Positions 51,701 through 59,633 of a stretch of DNA of 64,000 nucleotides are shown piece by piece. This stretch comes from Citrobacter sp. wls619. Its GTDB lineage: Bacteria; Pseudomonadota; Gammaproteobacteria; Enterobacterales; Enterobacteriaceae. Location: the NCBI RefSeq assembly GCF_005281345.1, contig NZ_SZXJ01000100.1, positions 426 through 64,425 of the forward strand, read 5' to 3'. The notes under the pieces were generated by a model. The model had not been told where the DNA came from, made no database searches, and saw nothing but the letters and a program-made list of their open reading frames with translations. Every line of letters starts with the position of its first letter. Position 1 is the stretch's first letter. Both the position numbers and the translations under genes were made by a program.

Positions 51701-52645
51701 CTAACGTGTTATCAGGGAGAACGCCGAGAGCAGAGGATCACCCGGCTGCATGTCCAGAATATGCTGGCGCAGCGAGCGAGCATTCTCGCTGTTGCGCCAT
51801 GCTTCAAACAGCGCGAAAAGGGCGTAGATTTCGTCGTGGTTCAGCGGGGAATCATCCATCGTCCACAGGCATAAAAGTGTGCGAATCATAAAGACGTCAA
51901 CCACCAGCTCGAAGAAGCGCTGCAGCACGCTTTCACTCTCGTGCTGCGGGAATGTATCGTGATACAGTCGATAAATCAGATAGTTACTGAATATCCATGC
52001 GTTCTGAGCAAAGTAGTGCTCATAGGTGTTTAGCCATTGAGCTTGCAGCTGCTGCTGGAGCATGGCCTCACTGTTTGCATCCTGGAGCATCAGCAGGCTG
52101 ACCTGCAGAGGTAAGGTCAATTTGCGCGTGCTTTCTGGCAATAAATCCCAATTGAACTCGCAGTTGCCCATTTGGGTGATCAGTTCCCGTTGCAACTGGG
52201 GCAGGCTGGGCAGTTGCGCGAACTGCTCCTGCAGTTTTCCGCTTTGCGCATGGTCAGCCAGAACCTGCGGCAGCGAGGCCAGCTTCTCCAGCGTAGGGTC
52301 GCTGTCGCCTGGGCATTTTTCGGAAAAAGAGAGCATGATGCCCAGCGCATACAGGTGCAGCTCCGGCGACAAACCGGGGAGCGTGATGGTATGCAGAGCC
52401 GATTGGTTAAGTACCTGATCGCGTGGGGATAACGCCGGGCTGTCCGCATCGGCTGCACATTGCGAGGTATGCAGTACAAAGGCGTTGGGATCGCCTAATG
52501 CAGCCTGGCAGCAGGCCGGATCGGTTAATACCAGACTCTGACGTACTTCCGTTTTCCAGCGTATGCTGGCCAGTAAAGCGGAATCCGGATGGTGGGATAA
52601 AAACAACCGGACAAAGTCAGGTTCATAACACTCAATCATACTCAT
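51701..52645 (-). CDS. FliB/lysine-N-methylase-like protein lacking the cysteine cluster
   Basis: 314 residues. The N-terminus MIECYEPDFVRLFLSHHP matches the PxFVxxF start of FliB, the flagellin lysine methylase, and the C-terminal half (YEHYFAQNAWIFSNYLIYRLYHDTFPQ, RFFELVVDVFMIRTLLCLW) matches the FliB C-terminal domain. The N-terminal Cys cluster that binds the iron-sulfur centre in FliB is replaced by FLSHHPDSALLASIRW, so methylase activity is doubtful. It leads the minus-strand cassette and has a sigma-54-like promoter 45 bp upstream. It could instead position modification enzymes on flagellin. A lafV-type gene is at a similar place in some Flag-2 loci, from memory. Confidence 0.55.
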   Translation of the reverse strand: MSMIECYEPDFVRLFLSHHPDSALLASIRWKTEVRQSLVLTDPACCQAALGDPNAFVLHTSQCAADADSPALSPRDQVLNQSALHTITLPGLSPELHLYALGIMLSFSEKCPGDSDPTLEKLASLPQVLADHAQSGKLQEQFAQLPSLPQLQRELITQMGNCEFNWDLLPESTRKLTLPLQVSLLMLQDANSEAMLQQQLQAQWLNTYEHYFAQNAWIFSNYLIYRLYHDTFPQHESESVLQRFFELVVDVFMIRTLLCLWTMDDSPLNHDEIYALFALFEAWRNSENARSLRQHILDMQPGDPLLSAFSLITR

Positions 52646-52689
52646 AATCTGTTCTCAGCAATCCCAATATTCAAATCTGGTTATATCAT

Positions 52690-52705
52690 TGCAATATCCA
52701 TGCCT
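52690..52705 (-). promoter_or_regulatory. Sigma-54-type promoter of the minus-strand glycan cassette
   Basis: Read on the minus strand, AGGCATGGATATTGCA keeps the -24 GGCA and -12 TTGC with the right spacing (consensus TGGCACG-N4-TTGCA). Its start site would lie about 35 bp before the FliB-like ATG. This is one of the better matches in the window and would place the cassette under LafK control. Confidence 0.65.
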
Positions 52706-52779
52706 GAATTTTTATTGTATTTATATCAATTAGTTAGCTTGGGCGCGGAAAGCGAGTTTCCGCGTCAGGGAAGGAAGTT

Positions 52780-53208
52780 TTAGCGCTGGTAAATAAAATC
52801 CGGCTCGGTGCCTAAAAACGCCTGAATAAATTCATACTGGCGGATCAGCAGATCGCCATTTTTTTCGTTGTATGCCTTGCAGCGTTTCGCTTTTTGCTCA
52901 AGGCTCTGCCACCAGCCCTCTGCGGCACTTTTCTGTACGCCTGGCAACCAGCTAAATACCTGTTCCATCCCTGCACGATCGACGCTTACGCCCAGCAATT
53001 GCAGGATTGATCGGCGCTGCTGGCTGCTGTTTTGCAACTGCTCATAATGCTGTTGGATCGTGTCATTGACCGCCAGCAGCTCTTCACTGGCGCGACGGAT
53101 CATGCACAGACGTTGTTGTTCCAATTGGTGTCTGAGCGCGTCATATCGCGTCCCGTCTTCCCGGATGCCCTGAAGCAGAGTTTTCACCTGCTGTAGCCTG
53201 GTACTCAC
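52780..53208 (-). CDS. lfgN: LfgN, Flag-2 hook-associated protein chaperone (FlgN family)
   Basis: 142 residues, mostly charged helix, the size and nature of FlgN. Recognition depends on position after lfgM and on features such as LLQGIREDGTRYDALRHQLEQQRLCMIRR and the C-terminal QYEFIQAFLG. FlgN chaperones FlgK and FlgL to the export gate; here its clients would be LfgK and LfgL, encoded about 8 kb away. An imperfect hairpin (52744-52764) follows the gene. Confidence 0.8.
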   Translation of the reverse strand: MSTRLQQVKTLLQGIREDGTRYDALRHQLEQQRLCMIRRASEELLAVNDTIQQHYEQLQNSSQQRRSILQLLGVSVDRAGMEQVFSWLPGVQKSAAEGWWQSLEQKAKRCKAYNEKNGDLLIRQYEFIQAFLGTEPDFIYQR

Positions 53209-53220
53209 AATTTTGGCCTC

Positions 53221-53508
53221 TTATTTCTGGAAAAAGCTGAGCATGTCGCCAGCCAACTGCTGGGTATCAACCTGCATGTCGCCTGCGGCCAGCATGGCCT
53301 GCATTTGCGCTACTTTGTCGTAATCAACGTCGCTTTGCGGATCGCTGTTCAGCGTTTGCTGCGCTGTTTGCAATCCCGCCTGAGTAATATCATCGGCGGA
53401 AAGCGTCGCGGCGCTGGAGGTTTTGGTCTGCGCGCTGCTCTTATCTGAACGCGTCTGTCCGGTTGTTGACGCAGGGCGATTGCCTGGCAGCGTTGGGGTA
53501 ATTTTCAT
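53221..53508 (-). CDS. lfgM: LfgM, Flag-2 anti-sigma-28 factor (FlgM family)
   Basis: 95 residues from ATG 53508 (MKITPTLPGNRPASTTGQTRSDK), a low-complexity Ser/Thr/Gln-rich N-terminus and a C-terminal half (LSADDITQAGLQTAQQTLNSDPQSDVDYDKVAQMQAMLAAGDMQVDTQQLAGDMLSFF) like the sigma-28-binding part of FlgM. It should hold the lateral sigma factor LafS inactive until it is exported through the finished hook. It lies 12 bp before lfgN. A weak FliA-like promoter with a short spacer (53559-53583, minus strand) lies upstream. Confidence 0.85.
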   Translation of the reverse strand: MKITPTLPGNRPASTTGQTRSDKSSAQTKTSSAATLSADDITQAGLQTAQQTLNSDPQSDVDYDKVAQMQAMLAAGDMQVDTQQLAGDMLSFFQK

Positions 53509-53604
53509 AGCAACCTCGTACATATTTCGTTGGGTTGGTTATCTGTTATTGGCTAAAAGCGACGGCAATAGAGGAAAACTTTAATCCCATCACAAAAAAT
53601 CCCT

Positions 53605-54375
53605 TCACTGCTCAGCAGTGAGCGTAGTGACCACGCCGGCATCGTCCACCACACCGCTGACAATCCGCTGGCTGCTGCTGTTACGAATTTTTATCACATC
53701 CCCTTTACGACCGTTTTTCAACGCCACGCCCGGCATCGAGGCGGTAATCCCGGCCATACGAGAGACGATCGTCACCGGCTGGTCGCGTTTAACCAATACG
53801 GGCTGAACCAACTCGCTATGGGTAATCGGTTTACCCGGCTGCAGGGCGCGTTTGCTGGTGAGACCAATCGCCTCATCCATATTTGTCATCAACCCTTCCC
53901 GCTGGTTGCTGATGTTGAATTTTTTAAGCTGCAGGTCATCGGCCGTAATCACCGTATCCCGGGCAATCAACGACTTTGGCATCACTACCGGCACCGACAC
54001 GTCGGGGCGTACTGCAACGTTATATTGCCAGCCCGCGCTGCCTGGGCAGCTCACCACAAAGTTCATTCGCGAAAGGGCCATTTCCGCAGAGGTGCTGGAG
54101 GTGACCTGAGGCGCGATTGCGCATAGCGCGCTGGTGCTGACGGCGGAGGGAATATAGATATTGAACGTGTAGCGATAGTCCTGCCACTGCTGCTTTTGTG
54201 CCAGCGCGTCAATTTCATGACCAGCCGCCGTCAGGACCAGCGCGTTGATCTGTTCCCGGGCGCTGTGCTGTATGGGATGGACGGCGGCATGTACGGGTAA
54301 GACGCAGCATAAAGCCAGCAATATTTCCGCGGCAAAGGGGAAAGAAGGCTTCCTTACGTAGGAGGGTAGTTTCAT
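53605..54375 (-). CDS. lfgA: LfgA, Flag-2 P-ring assembly chaperone (FlgA family)
   Basis: About 256 residues with a signal peptide (SFPFAAEILLALCCVLPVHA). The SAF domain region is DTVITADDLQLKKFNISNQREGLMTNMDEAIGLTSKRALQPGKPIT, and the C-terminal end (DQPVTIVSRMAGITASMPGVALKNGRKGDVIKIRNSSSQRIVSGVV) is the FlgA signature. It helps LfgI polymerise into the P ring in the periplasm. ATG 54375 is chosen; ATG 54390 would add five residues, and neither has a strong SD. It diverges from lfgB. Confidence 0.9.
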   Translation of the reverse strand: MKLPSYVRKPSFPFAAEILLALCCVLPVHAAVHPIQHSAREQINALVLTAAGHEIDALAQKQQWQDYRYTFNIYIPSAVSTSALCAIAPQVTSSTSAEMALSRMNFVVSCPGSAGWQYNVAVRPDVSVPVVMPKSLIARDTVITADDLQLKKFNISNQREGLMTNMDEAIGLTSKRALQPGKPITHSELVQPVLVKRDQPVTIVSRMAGITASMPGVALKNGRKGDVIKIRNSSSQRIVSGVVDDAGVVTTLTAEQ

Positions 54376-54405
54376 AAAGTCATTTCTCATCAATCACTTA
54401 AAAGT

Positions 54406-54421
54406 TGGCATACATATTGCT
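54406..54421 (+). promoter_or_regulatory. Sigma-54 promoter of the lfgB-lfgL operon
   Basis: TGGCATACATATTGCT matches the sigma-54 consensus at both -24 (TGGCA) and -12 (TTGCT) with exact spacing. The start site would fall about 25 bp before the lfgB ATG and its AGGAG site. This is the best sigma-54 promoter in the window. Confidence 0.85.
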
Positions 54422-54457
54422 AATAACAGCGATATCTACGCAGGAGTGATGCAAGAA

Positions 54458-54805
54458 ATGGGAATCAGTTTTCAGCAGGCATTAGGTGTACATCCGCAGG
54501 CAGTGAAGTTACGTCTTGAGAGGACCGAGCTACTGACCGCGAATCTGGCAAACGTCGATACACCAAATTTCAAAGCTAAAGATATTGATTTTGCCGCTGA
54601 GATGCAACGGGCAAGTCGTACAAATGTGCTGCCCGAGGCTGACGTGAAATACCGTGTACCGATGCAGCCCTCAGAGGATGGCAATACCGTAGAGCTGAAT
54701 ACCGAGCAGGCCCGGTTTTCACAAAATAGTATGGATTATCAAAGCAGTCTGACCTTTTTGAACCTGCAACTTAGCGGTATCAAAGAGGCCATTGAAGGGA
54801 AATAA
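54458..54805 (+). CDS. lfgB: LfgB, Flag-2 proximal rod protein (FlgB family)
   Basis: 115 residues from ATG 54458 (MGISFQQALGVHPQAVKLRLERTELLTANLANVDTPNFKAKDIDF, the rod-protein signature with NLANVDTP). An AGGAG 11 bp upstream supports this start; two earlier codons in frame are too close to it. The C-terminus is the helical half of the rod pair (QNSMDYQSSLTFLNLQLSGIKEAIEGK). It opens the lfgB-lfgL operon downstream of a sigma-54 promoter. Confidence 0.94.
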   Translation: MGISFQQALGVHPQAVKLRLERTELLTANLANVDTPNFKAKDIDFAAEMQRASRTNVLPEADVKYRVPMQPSEDGNTVELNTEQARFSQNSMDYQSSLTFLNLQLSGIKEAIEGK

Positions 54806-54807
54806 CC

Positions 54808-55239
54808 ATGTCGTTTACTGATATTTACCAGATTTCCGGCTCGGCGATGACGGCGCAAACCATCCGTCTGAATACCGTCGCCAGCAACATGGCGAATGCG
54901 GAATCTCCCGCCAGCAGCGAGGCGCAGGCCTATAAGGCGCGTAGCCCGGTTTTTGCCGCGGTTTACAACAATAGTCTGATAGGTGGGCATAACCGCCATG
55001 CCATTGATGGCGCCAGCGTACAGGTACAGGACGTCATGCAAAGCGGCGGGGCGGTGAAGCGTTATGAGCCGCACCACCCGATGGCGGACCAGAATGGTTT
55101 CGTCTGGTATCCGGACGTCAACGTAGTCGAGCAAATGGCTGACATGATGTCTGCCTCACGTGATTTTGAAACCGACGTTGATGTGCTGAATAACGTCAAA
55201 AGTATGCAGCAAAGCTTACTCAAACTGGGAGAAGTGTAA
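54808..55239 (+). CDS. lfgC: LfgC, Flag-2 proximal rod protein (FlgC family)
   Basis: 143 residues. The start ISGSAMTAQTIRLNTVASNMANAESPASSEAQAYKARSPVF and the end DMMSASRDFETDVDVLNNVKSMQQSLLKLGEV are the rod-protein terminal helices. The gene is uninterrupted; as I recall, the prototype Flag-2 locus of E. coli 042 has a frameshift in this gene, so an intact lfgC matters here. It overlaps lfgD by 1 bp. Confidence 0.94.
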   Translation: MSFTDIYQISGSAMTAQTIRLNTVASNMANAESPASSEAQAYKARSPVFAAVYNNSLIGGHNRHAIDGASVQVQDVMQSGGAVKRYEPHHPMADQNGFVWYPDVNVVEQMADMMSASRDFETDVDVLNNVKSMQQSLLKLGEV

Positions 55240-56105
55240 TGAATACCCTGGCTCTGTATGCCCAATCTCAGGCGCTGGCCTCTTCTTCCGAGAAGACGGC
55301 GGTGGCTGAAAATAACGTCGGCGCCACGGCGCAAAGCACCAATCTGGGAGACAGCAGTTCTTCCGCCACGTCGTCAACCACGGATACCAGTGACAGCAGC
55401 AGTACCCCGACAACCACAACATCCACCGAAACGTCGGCGGTCGACACGTTTCTGACGCTGTTTGTGGCTGAAATTGAAAACCAGGACCCGACCGATCCCA
55501 CCGATCCTACGGCCTATATCGATCAGCTCTCCTCAATGGCGCAGGTTGCCATGATGGAAGAGATGAGCGTCCAGGCCAACACCAACGCGGTGCTGATGAG
55601 CAACATTCAGGTGATGGCGCTGGGGAATATGGTCGGCGACGACATTATGGTGCAAACCACTTCGCTGGATATCGAGGACAACAGCCAGGCGATCCAGGGG
55701 CGCGTCACGCTGGATGACAGCTGTACCGATGTGGATCTGCACTTTACCGATGAAGCCGGTGATGACTACACCGTATCGCTGATCCCGGAAGGTGAAACCT
55801 CCGTTGGACCAGGCCAGGTGGATTTCGACATCAATCCTGCCGATTACGGCATCCCGCCGGGCGATTACAGCGTGTCCGTGGTGACCAATACCGGAGAAGA
55901 GGAAGTGCCGATTGAGGTGACGGGCAAGGTGGAAGATGTGCGTATTCCGCTCGATGGCAGCACGCCAGTGCTCAACGTTGACGGCGTTGGCGAAGTGCCA
56001 TTCACCATGATCACCCAGTTTGGCGTACCGGACAGCACTGATGACACCACGCCGCCTGATACTGACGACGGCAGCGATAACGCCGACAGCAATACGGTGA
56101 TCTGA
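55239..56105 (+). CDS. lfgD: LfgD, Flag-2 hook-cap protein (FlgD family)
   Basis: 288 residues, longer than primary FlgD (about 230) owing to a Ser/Thr-rich N-terminal stretch (SSSATSSTTDTSDSSSTPTTTTSTE) and an Asp-rich tail (DDTTPPDTDDGSDNADS). The FlgD core is present: VDTFLTLFVAEIENQDPTDPTDPTAYIDQLSSMAQVAMMEEM, then the Fn3/Tudor-like C-terminal part. It caps the growing hook and helps LfgE fold there. The low-complexity ends are similar in kind to those of secreted export substrates. Confidence 0.92.
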   Translation: MNTLALYAQSQALASSSEKTAVAENNVGATAQSTNLGDSSSSATSSTTDTSDSSSTPTTTTSTETSAVDTFLTLFVAEIENQDPTDPTDPTAYIDQLSSMAQVAMMEEMSVQANTNAVLMSNIQVMALGNMVGDDIMVQTTSLDIEDNSQAIQGRVTLDDSCTDVDLHFTDEAGDDYTVSLIPEGETSVGPGQVDFDINPADYGIPPGDYSVSVVTNTGEEEVPIEVTGKVEDVRIPLDGSTPVLNVDGVGEVPFTMITQFGVPDSTDDTTPPDTDDGSDNADSNTVI

Positions 56106-56131
56106 TTTAGTTTACATTACAGGAAGAAACA

Positions 56132-57334
56132 ATGAGTTATGAAATTGCAGCGACGGGCCTGAACGCCGTCAACGAACAGCTTGATGGCATCAGTAACAAC
56201 ATCGCGAACTCCGGTACGGTCGGGTATAAATCGATGACCACCCAGTTCTCCGCCATGTACGCCGGAACGCAGGCAATGGGCGTGAGCGTGGCGGGTTCGG
56301 CACAAAGCATCTCTACCGGCGGCTCAATGGTTTCAACCGGCAATGCGCTGGATCTGGCCATTAATGATGATGGTTTCTTTGTGATGTGCGACAGCGCCGG
56401 GAACATCTCCTATACCCGCGCCGGTTCCTTCGTGACGGATAAAAACGGCTATATCGTCAATGCCTCCGGCGATTACCTGCAGGGTTATCCGGTTGATGAC
56501 AGCGGCACGCTGCAAACCGGTACCGTTACCGATATTCAGATTAAAACCGGCAACATCCCGGCGCAGGCCACGGACAGCATGACCTTCACGGCCAACTTTG
56601 ACGCCAGTGATGAAGCGATCGATCGCGCAACCGTACCGTTTGATCCTGACAACAGCGACACCTACACCGACAGCTACACCACCACCGTGTATGACTCGCT
56701 CGGTAATGAGCACTCGGTTAGCCAGTACTTTACTAAAACGGCGGATAACACTTGGGAAGTGCAGTACACCTTTGATGGCGAAGCGCAGAGCGGCGTACCG
56801 CCGACTTCGCTGACCTTCGATGCGAATACCGGCAAGCTGGTCACCCCATCAACCCCGCAAACTATCACCTTCACCACCGATGAAGCCGCACCGATTTCGA
56901 TGACCATTGACTACTCCGATTGTACTCAGTACGGCTCTGATTTCTCGGTTACTACCAACTCCGCCACCGGTTATGCCTCCGCGACGCAAAACGGCGTGCA
57001 GGTTGATGACGACGGTAAAGTTTACGCCACCTACAGCAACGGCGAGCGCATGTTGCAGGGGCAGGTGGTGCTGGCCACTTTCCCGGATGAGAACGGACTG
57101 GAAGCGGTGAGCGGGACTGCCTGGGTACAAACGGGCGAATCCGGTACGCCGCTGATTGGCACGCCAGGCTCCGGCTCCTGCGGCACGCTCTCCTCCGGCA
57201 TGCTCGAAAGCTCCAACGTGGATATTACCAACGAGCTGGTTAATCTCATGACCGCCCAGCGTAACTACCAGGCGAACACCAAGGTGATTTCCACCAGTAC
57301 GCAGCTGGATCAGGCTCTCTTCCAGGCGATGTAA
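56132..57334 (+). CDS. lfgE: LfgE, Flag-2 hook protein (FlgE family)
   Basis: 400 residues. The N-terminus YEIAATGLNAVNEQLDGISNNIANSGTVGYKSM and the C-terminus SNVDITNELVNLMTAQRNYQANTKVISTSTQLDQALFQAM are the conserved terminal helices (D0 domain). The middle is acidic and Thr-rich (CSDCTQYGSDFSV), the surface-exposed D2 region. It forms the hook after LfgD caps the rod. The gene lies 26 bp after lfgD and 9 bp before lfgF. Confidence 0.95.
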   Translation: MSYEIAATGLNAVNEQLDGISNNIANSGTVGYKSMTTQFSAMYAGTQAMGVSVAGSAQSISTGGSMVSTGNALDLAINDDGFFVMCDSAGNISYTRAGSFVTDKNGYIVNASGDYLQGYPVDDSGTLQTGTVTDIQIKTGNIPAQATDSMTFTANFDASDEAIDRATVPFDPDNSDTYTDSYTTTVYDSLGNEHSVSQYFTKTADNTWEVQYTFDGEAQSGVPPTSLTFDANTGKLVTPSTPQTITFTTDEAAPISMTIDYSDCTQYGSDFSVTTNSATGYASATQNGVQVDDDGKVYATYSNGERMLQGQVVLATFPDENGLEAVSGTAWVQTGESGTPLIGTPGSGSCGTLSSGMLESSNVDITNELVNLMTAQRNYQANTKVISTSTQLDQALFQAM

Positions 57335-57343
57335 GGCTAAGAA

Positions 57344-58081
57344 ATGGATCGGTTGATTTATACCGCGCTGAGCGGCGCCACCCAGACGCTACTGGAGCAG
57401 CAGATTAGCGCCAATAACCTTGCCAACGTCAACACCAATGGTTTTCGTGCGGATATGGCGATGGCGAGCAATGACAAAGTGAAGGGCGGTGGCTTCGACA
57501 CGCGTTTTATGGCGAAGGAAAGTCCCAGCGGCGTTAATGACAGCACCGGCGTGGCGGAAAAAACCGAGCGCCCATTGGACGTCGCCATTCAGGGAACCGG
57601 CTATATCGCCGTACAGGATAAAGCCGGAAACGAGGTCTACACCCGCAACGGCAATATTCAGCAGGACGATCAGGGGCAACTGACCATCGACGGTAACGTG
57701 GTGCTCGGGGATAACGGTCCGATTATTTTGCCGCCGAACGCGATTGCCTCTTTCGGCAGTGACGGCACGCTGTCGGTTACGCCCGACGACGGCGATGTTA
57801 CCGCCACCATGGATATCGATCGTCTGAAGCTGGTGGATATTCCGGTTGCTAATCTGGCGAAAAATAGCGAAGGGATGCTGGTGACGGCGGATGGCGTACC
57901 GGCGCAGCGCGACGAAAACATCAAAGTGAGCGGCGGCTTTCTGGAAGGCAGTAACGTGTCTGCGGTGAGTGAAATGATGTCGTCGATTGCGATGAACCGC
58001 CAGTTCGAAGCGCAAATCAAGATGATGAAAACGGCTGAAGATCTCAGCGACTCCGGCAACAGGCTGCTACGCGGCTCCTGA
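57344..58081 (+). CDS. lfgF: LfgF, Flag-2 proximal rod protein (FlgF family)
   Basis: 245 residues. The start MDRLIYTALSGATQTLLEQQISANNLANVNTNGFRADM and the end SEMMSSIAMNRQFEAQIKMMKTAEDLSDSGNRLL are typical FlgF. FlgB, FlgC, FlgF and FlgG make up the rod; all four are intact here. About 30 bp separate it from lfgG. Confidence 0.94.
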   Translation: MDRLIYTALSGATQTLLEQQISANNLANVNTNGFRADMAMASNDKVKGGGFDTRFMAKESPSGVNDSTGVAEKTERPLDVAIQGTGYIAVQDKAGNEVYTRNGNIQQDDQGQLTIDGNVVLGDNGPIILPPNAIASFGSDGTLSVTPDDGDVTATMDIDRLKLVDIPVANLAKNSEGMLVTADGVPAQRDENIKVSGGFLEGSNVSAVSEMMSSIAMNRQFEAQIKMMKTAEDLSDSGNRLLRGS

Positions 58082-58111
58082 GTCGTCGCCTTTAATCAGG
58101 GATAAAGTGTT

Positions 58112-58897
58112 ATGAACGCAGCGTTATGGATCAGTAAAACCGGCCTGTCGGCGCAGGATGCTGAGATGAGTGCGATTGCCAACAACATCGCCAACGTCAA
58201 CACCACGGGCTTTAAGCGTGACCGCGTGATGTTCCAGGATCTGTTTTATCAGACTCAGGAAGCGCCGGGCGCCATGCTCGATCAAAACAACATCATGCCG
58301 ACCGGAATGCAGTTCGGTAGCGGTGTGCGCATTGTTGGAACGCAAAAAACCTTCACCGAAGGGAATGTGGAAACCACCGATGACACGATGAACGTCGCCA
58401 TCATGGGGCAGGGGTTCTGGCAGGTGCAAAAGACCAACGGGGATATTGCTTATACCCGTGACGGCAACATGCAGATTAACGCCGACGGCGTGCTAACCAA
58501 CTCCGAAGGTTTACCTCTGCAACCGGAAATTGACGTACCGTCCGGCGCAACTAACGTGGCATTTGGCGAAGACGGTACCGTGACGGCGATCCTGCCCGGC
58601 GACAGCGACCCGACCGAACTGGGGCAACTGACGCTGGTGAACTTTGCCAATCCGGCGGGGCTTTCAGCCGAAGGCGACAACCTGTATCTGGAAACGGCTG
58701 CCAGCGGTCAACCAACGGAAGGTATTCCGGGGGAGGATGGCCTGGGGACGTTACAGGACAAAGCCCTGGAGGGTTCGAACGTGGATATCGTCAACGAAAT
58801 GGTGGCGATGATCACGGTGCAACGTGCCTATGAGATGAACGCCAAAATGGTCTCTGCGGCAGATGACATGCTGCAGTTTATTAGTCAGACGCTGTAA
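58112..58897 (+). CDS. lfgG: LfgG, Flag-2 distal rod protein (FlgG family)
   Basis: 261 residues, the standard FlgG size. Terminal helices are ALWISKTGLSAQDAEMSAIANNIANVNTTGFKRDRVMFQDLFYQ at the start and NVDIVNEMVAMITVQRAYEMNAKMVSAADDMLQFISQTL at the end. The YQT region after the first helix sets rod rigidity in FlgG. A REP element lies between this gene and lfgH. Confidence 0.95.
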   Translation: MNAALWISKTGLSAQDAEMSAIANNIANVNTTGFKRDRVMFQDLFYQTQEAPGAMLDQNNIMPTGMQFGSGVRIVGTQKTFTEGNVETTDDTMNVAIMGQGFWQVQKTNGDIAYTRDGNMQINADGVLTNSEGLPLQPEIDVPSGATNVAFGEDGTVTAILPGDSDPTELGQLTLVNFANPAGLSAEGDNLYLETAASGQPTEGIPGEDGLGTLQDKALEGSNVDIVNEMVAMITVQRAYEMNAKMVSAADDMLQFISQTL

Positions 58898-58912
58898 CTT
58901 TAGAATGTGAAA

Positions 58913-58939
58913 TGCCGGATGGTACAGCGCCATCCGGCA
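58913..58939. repeat. REP element inside the lfg operon
   Basis: The 10-bp palindrome TGCCGGATGG / CCATCCGGCA has a 7-base loop. It is a single REP unit between lfgG and lfgH, an unusual place within an operon, and may affect relative transcript levels of the rod and ring genes. Confidence 0.85.
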
Positions 58940-58953
58940 GAAATAGGCAGAAC

Positions 58954-59619
58954 GTGAAAAATTATCTCTGGCTGATGGTCCTGCTGCCCCTGTTAAGCGG
59001 GTGCGAATCGCAGGCCCTCCTGGTCAAAAAAAATGACGAATTCTTTGCTCCTCCCAAAACCGAGGCGCCGCCAACGGCGGATGGTCGTGCGGGGGGGGTG
59101 TTTGAAACGGGCTATAAGTGGTCGCTGACGGCGGATCGTCGCGCTTATCGGGTGGGCGACATCCTGACCGTGATGCTGGAAGAGTCCACCCAGTCGAGCA
59201 AACAGGCGAAAACCAATTTCGGTAAGAATAATACCGTCGATATCGGCGCACCGACTCTGTTTGGGCATACCAAAGATAACCTTTCCGCTTCCGTGGATGC
59301 CAATCGCGATTTCAACGGAACGGCGACCTCGCAGCAGCAAAACAGTTTGCGCGGCGAAATTACGGTGTCGGTACACTCGGTACAGTCGAACGGCATTCTG
59401 GAAATTCGCGGCGAAAAATGGCTCACCCTCAATCAGGGTGATGAGTACATCCGTCTGAGCGGTCTGGTGCGTGCTGATGATATTCAAAACGACAACTCCG
59501 TCTCATCGCAGCGCATTGCTGATGCGCGTATCTCCTATGCGGGCCGCGGTGCCTTGAGCGATGCCAATGCGGCGGGCTGGCTGACGCGTCTGTTTAACCA
59601 TCCTCTCTTCCCGATCTAA
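58954..59619 (+). CDS. lfgH: LfgH, Flag-2 L-ring lipoprotein (FlgH family)
   Basis: 221 residues from GTG 58954 ([22 protein letters not shown]). The lipobox LLSGC has the acylated Cys near residue 15, as for outer-membrane FlgH. The beta-rich core [25 protein letters not shown] and the C-terminal [32 protein letters not shown] are typical. An open frame extends through the REP to 58912 but is not needed. It overlaps lfgI by 1 bp or lies close to it. Confidence 0.94.
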   Translation: MKNYLWLMVLLPLLSGCESQALLVKKNDEFFAPPKTEAPPTADGRAGGVFETGYKWSLTADRRAYRVGDILTVMLEESTQSSKQAKTNFGKNNTVDIGAPTLFGHTKDNLSASVDANRDFNGTATSQQQNSLRGEITVSVHSVQSNGILEIRGEKWLTLNQGDEYIRLSGLVRADDIQNDNSVSSQRIADARISYAGRGALSDANAAGWLTRLFNHPLFPI

Positions 59620-59633
59620 TGCAGGATTTTGAT

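Noticed and set aside
53559-53583. Sigma-28 promoter for lfgM on the minus strand (TAAAGTTT then GCCGTCGC)
   Set aside because: The spacer is about 9 instead of 11 bp and the -10 is a poor match; possible but not supported enough.
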